Shown here: positions 61,006 to 64,000 of the stretch, one piece after another
Position numbering within the stretch: the first letter of the stretch is position 1
Layout of the letters: every line of letters starts with the position of its first letter
Source: Pseudomonadota bacterium
GTDB taxonomy: Bacteria > Pseudomonadota > Alphaproteobacteria > Dongiales > Dongiaceae
Direction: 5' to 3'
Assembly: GCA_016183985.1 (NCBI GenBank)
Contig: JACPDN010000010.1
Span: 496,001-560,000 of the forward strand
Length of the DNA: 64,000 nt
Notes under the pieces: model-generated
Databases searched by the model: none
Told to the model about the DNA's origin: nothing
The model's input: the letters and a program-made list of their open reading frames with translations, nothing else
Program-made: the position numbers and the translations under genes

Positions 61006-63207
61006 ATGCTTTCCCGCAACCGGCAAGGGAAGTTCCGAGGACGAGAATTGGCGGGCAACCAGCGATCGGCGATCCATATCATTTTGGCCAGCGCCGGCCT
61101 TGCGGTCCTCCTGGCTGCCGCCGCTGCCTATTTGTCTGCCGTCCCCGATTACGCCATTTTCTTTGATGATCTGCACTGGACAGTGGCGACGGCCGCAGCC
61201 GCAGCGATGGCATGGCTCGGTTACCAGCACGCCAGGGAAGACGCCGCCACCGCCCGGCCGCGCTATTGGTTCGCCTGGGGCCTCACCAGCTATGCGCTGG
61301 GGCAGTTCTTCTGGGATCTGCAAGGGCTCGCCGGCTGGTATCCCTTCCCGGCCCCTTCCGACCTTTTCTACCTGCTTATCGGCCCGTTTTGCGCCATCGG
61401 CTTTGCGGCCGCGCTGCAACCAAGCGACCCGGCACGCACCAAGGGGCCTGGGCAGCACCATGCCGGCGATTACTGGGCTTTCGGCCTCGACGCCGCAGCA
61501 TTGGTGGCTGCGGTTCTTGCCATCACTCTGGCGCTCTATTTGCCCCTCAATCAATCGGCGAATCCGTTCCAGCTCGGCGTCCTGGTCGCTTATCCGGTAA
61601 GCCTTATCGGCGCGGTCTGCGCCGGCCTTGTCCTTATGCTCACCTTGCGGCCGCGCCCCGCCCTTGCCTGGCTGCTGCTGCTGGCCATGCTGCTGGTCAT
61701 GGGACTGATCTGGATGCTGTGGAACGCCCTGGTGCTGAACAGCGCCGTCGGTACGGGCAAGGGCATGAATCTGCTGTTCTCGGTCTCCAGCCTTTTTGCT
61801 GGCTATGCTGCTGCCACCTGGCGGGTCGAGCCGTCACGCCACGCCCTCTATGCACGTCTTGCCAATTCCATTCGCTACCTGCTGCCGATGGCGCTGGTGG
61901 TCCTGGCTTGCACCGCCATCATCCTCACCACGGCGTTCACCGACATGAAGCGGTCGATGCAGGTCGTGATCGATACCGCCGCGATCCTGGTGGCGGTTCT
62001 CGCCATTGCCCGGCAGAGCTTCCTGCTCAAGGAACGCGAGGTGCTGTTGAAGGCGGAGGGCGAGGCGCGTTACCTGGAGCAGCGCCTGCGCGATCTGGTG
62101 TCGGTCAGCGACGATCCGATCTTTGTCTGCCGTGTCGAGAAGGAGCGCTTCGTCTACGAGGAATTGAATGCCGCGGCCCTTGCGGTGATCGGCCGGTCGC
62201 CGGCCGATTTTCACGAAGTAACACCTTACGACATCATGCCGCCGGATCTCGCCACCAAGGTCTATGCCCTTTACCGTGAATGCGTCGCCGTCGGCCAGCC
62301 GATGCGCTACGATTATTGCTTCGAAAGTCCCACGGGCACACATTGGTTCGATACGCGGTTGATGCCGGTGCGCGATGAGACCGGCAGGGTGACGCATCTT
62401 TATGGCGTCGCGCGCAGTGTGACCGACCTCAAGCACCAGACCGACCGGCTGCAGCAATTGGCAGCGGATCTCGACCGCGCGCGGCGCGACGCGGAATCCG
62501 CCAACCGTGCCAAGTCCATGTTCCTCGCCAATATGAGCCACGAGCTCCGGACGCCGCTCAATGCGATTCTGGGCTTCACGGAATTGATGGAGCGCAAGGT
62601 CTTTGGCCCCATCGGACAGTCGCGTTATGAGGGCTACCTCCACGACATCTACAGCAGCGGGCAGATGCTGCTGATGCTGGTCAATCAAGTGCTCGATTTC
62701 TCGAAGCTCGAAGCCGGGCAATATCGGCTGCAGGAGGCCGAGATCGACATGGGCGAGGTCGTGGCCGACACCTGCAAGCTGCTCGACCAGCAGGCCCAGG
62801 CGAAAGTGCTGACGCTCACCCATTTCCGCCGGCCATCGCCCAACATCAAGGCCGATCGCCGCGCCTTGGCGCAGATCGTCATGAACCTTGTCGCCAACAG
62901 CCTCAAATTCACGCCCAAAGGTGGTGCGATCGAGGTCACGACGGGGCTGGGTTCAGACGGCCGGCCTGAAATCATGGTGCGCGATACCGGCATCGGCATC
63001 CCGCCCACCGAGATCGAATCCGTGCGCCGAGCCTTCGTGCAAGGGTCGGGAGCGACCCGAGCCGCCGAGGCCGGGACGGGGCTGGGGCTCGCCATCGTCT
63101 GCTCCATGGCGGAACTGCATGGCGGTTCGGTCGATATCGACAGTGCCGTCGGCCGCGGCACAACTGTGACGATTCGCCTGCCGGCCAGCCGTCTTCTCGC
63201 CGCCTGA
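61006..63207 (+). CDS. Membrane histidine kinase with PAS domain
   Basis: A 733-residue sensor kinase. About nine hydrophobic segments lie within residues 22-340 (such as LASAGLAVLLAAAAAYLSA and LLLLAMLLVMGLIWMLW), a membrane sensor of no family I recognise. PAS covers about 365-480 (LRDLVSVSDDPIFVCRVE). The HisKA H-box FLANMSHELRTPLNAILGF has phospho-acceptor His512. HATPase_c motifs include MNLVANSLKF, VRDTGIGIP and GTGLGLAIV. No receiver domain and no response regulator gene within the window. The start at ATG 61006 is the only early one. Confidence 0.92.
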   Translation: MLSRNRQGKFRGRELAGNQRSAIHIILASAGLAVLLAAAAAYLSAVPDYAIFFDDLHWTVATAAAAAMAWLGYQHAREDAATARPRYWFAWGLTSYALGQFFWDLQGLAGWYPFPAPSDLFYLLIGPFCAIGFAAALQPSDPARTKGPGQHHAGDYWAFGLDAAALVAAVLAITLALYLPLNQSANPFQLGVLVAYPVSLIGAVCAGLVLMLTLRPRPALAWLLLLAMLLVMGLIWMLWNALVLNSAVGTGKGMNLLFSVSSLFAGYAAATWRVEPSRHALYARLANSIRYLLPMALVVLACTAIILTTAFTDMKRSMQVVIDTAAILVAVLAIARQSFLLKEREVLLKAEGEARYLEQRLRDLVSVSDDPIFVCRVEKERFVYEELNAAALAVIGRSPADFHEVTPYDIMPPDLATKVYALYRECVAVGQPMRYDYCFESPTGTHWFDTRLMPVRDETGRVTHLYGVARSVTDLKHQTDRLQQLAADLDRARRDAESANRAKSMFLANMSHELRTPLNAILGFTELMERKVFGPIGQSRYEGYLHDIYSSGQMLLMLVNQVLDFSKLEAGQYRLQEAEIDMGEVVADTCKLLDQQAQAKVLTLTHFRRPSPNIKADRRALAQIVMNLVANSLKFTPKGGAIEVTTGLGSDGRPEIMVRDTGIGIPPTEIESVRRAFVQGSGATRAAEAGTGLGLAIVCSMAELHGGSVDIDSAVGRGTTVTIRLPASRLLAA

Positions 63208-63273
63208 AGAGCCGATCGAGGCTGTACCGGCTCCGCATTGGTCGGTTATCGTTCCCGGGTGTCGGGGCTTGGA

Positions 63274-64000
63274 ATGGGGATGGATATGAACGAGGCGCGG
63301 CCAGTCACCATATCGATCGCGCAGTTCAACGCGCAGGATGACGAGAAGCCGGCGAATCTCGCCAAGGCGAAACATTATCTCGACCTCGCCGGGTCGCATG
63401 GCAGCCATATTGCCGTCCTGCCGGAACTTTTCACCGGCACCGGCTTTTCCAGCGGCGATGCGCATAAGGTGCTGGCCGAACCGATCCCCGGCCCCACTTT
63501 CGAATTGATGGCCGATGCCGCGCGCCGCCACGCCATGTATGTGACGGGGTCGTTTTATGAAATGGGCGCCGACGGCCGCATCTACAACACGGCGCCGGTC
63601 ATTGCCCCCGGCGGCGATCTTCTGGGCTGCTATCGCAAGACCCATCTGTTCGACGTGCCCAATCGGACCGATCTGCCACCCGGCATCATGGAATCGAAAA
63701 AGGTCTCGCCGGGCAAGGAACTGCAGCTTTACGACACCAATCTGTGCCGGTTCGGGATCGGCATCTGCGCCGATATCCGCTTCCCGGAAATGTTCCGCGC
63801 CTATGCCAAGGCCGGGGCCGAGCTCATCTTGCTGCCCACCGCGTTCCTGTCGCCCCGCTTCGACCATTGGGATTTCCTGCTGAAGGCCCGTGCGACCGAT
63901 CATCAGATGTTCATCGCGGCGTCCGGTATGACGGGGCGCGAGAAGGTAACAGGCATCGGCTTCATCGGTCGCTCCAGCGTGGTCGACCCCTGGGGCGTCA
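63274..64000 (+). CDS. Nitrilase-superfamily hydrolase, cut by window end
   Basis: A partial protein; the frame is open to the last base. Three in-frame ATGs (63274, 63280, 63286) make the start uncertain; numbering here is from 63286. The triad is Glu47 in VLPELFTGTG, Lys118 in CYRKTHLFD and Cys161 in GIGICADIRFPEMF. HLFDVPNRTDLPPGI and ICADIRFPE match the Nit2/omega-amidase-like class that hydrolyses alpha-keto amides. At least 238 residues are visible and most of the fold is present. The other nitrilase of the window (46637) is clearly diverged from it. Confidence 0.88.
   Translation, partial: MGMDMNEARPVTISIAQFNAQDDEKPANLAKAKHYLDLAGSHGSHIAVLPELFTGTGFSSGDAHKVLAEPIPGPTFELMADAARRHAMYVTGSFYEMGADGRIYNTAPVIAPGGDLLGCYRKTHLFDVPNRTDLPPGIMESKKVSPGKELQLYDTNLCRFGIGICADIRFPEMFRAYAKAGAELILLPTAFLSPRFDHWDFLLKARATDHQMFIAASGMTGREKVTGIGFIGRSSVVDPWGV

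Overview
The window looks like chromosomal DNA of a GC-rich alphaproteobacterium, probably a Rhodospirillales-type relative of Dongia or Azospirillum. That is an inference from gene content: ppsR-maf-aroE, an NAD-dependent FdsGBA formate dehydrogenase, rhodanese-ChrB/ChrA, two chemoreceptors, a DUF2239 gene and intergenic palindromes. No 16S gene is present, so the placement is tentative.

Layout. 1-2.6 kb: an origin-like DnaA-box region followed by the translationally coupled genes ppsR, maf and aroE. 2.6-7.4 kb: TetR regulator, di-iron metallo-beta-lactamase-fold protein, an orphan membrane protein, lepA and a small membrane protein. 7.6-13.3 kb: tRNA-Ser(GGA) carrying an AT-richer integrated element of about 5.6 kb. 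The element is bounded by a 16-bp direct repeat of the tRNA 3' end. It has a P4-type integrase and an excisionase-like protein at one end, and a HEPN-motif protein with two small membrane proteins as cargo at the other. 13.3-16.5 kb: nested palindromes, a GIY-YIG protein, four very small genes, a solute-binding protein and a protein of unknown function. 16.7-25.8 kb: aldo-keto reductase, MFS exporter with divergent LysR, a lone PD-(D/E)XK protein, DUF2239, rhodanese-ChrB/ChrA and katG.

26-39.7 kb: a chemoreceptor with a PilZ domain and a C-terminal sensor, an adenylate cyclase just downstream, a cyanide-insensitive-type cytochrome bd (cydAB), a lipoprotein, a PAS protein, an orthocaspase, msrB, LysR/aldo-keto reductase, a persulfide-dioxygenase-like protein and another LysR gene. 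39.8-45.8 kb: the formate dehydrogenase operon fdsG-fdsB-fdsA-fdhD-fdsD on the minus strand. 46-54.9 kb: GNAT, nitrilase, an aminoglycoside-phosphotransferase-fold kinase, then a six-gene overlapping operon joining a prolyl-iminopeptidase-type hydrolase to a full peptide ABC importer, closed by a hairpin-plus-T terminator. 55-64 kb: second chemoreceptor, pirin, non-pyrrolysine MttB-family methyltransferase, M55 D-aminopeptidase, two tandem-repeat arrays, a hybrid-membrane histidine kinase, and a nitrilase-family gene cut by the window end.

Themes. Respiratory and redox flexibility (formate dehydrogenase, bd oxidase, KatG, MsrB, chromate efflux), peptide and amino-compound scavenging (peptide importer, peptidases, nitrilases, MttB), and second-messenger-linked motility (PilZ chemoreceptor, adenylate cyclase). 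The best candidate for something undescribed is the tRNA-Ser element with its HEPN/membrane-protein cargo. Several intergenic palindromes and tandem arrays are also not explained by any gene.
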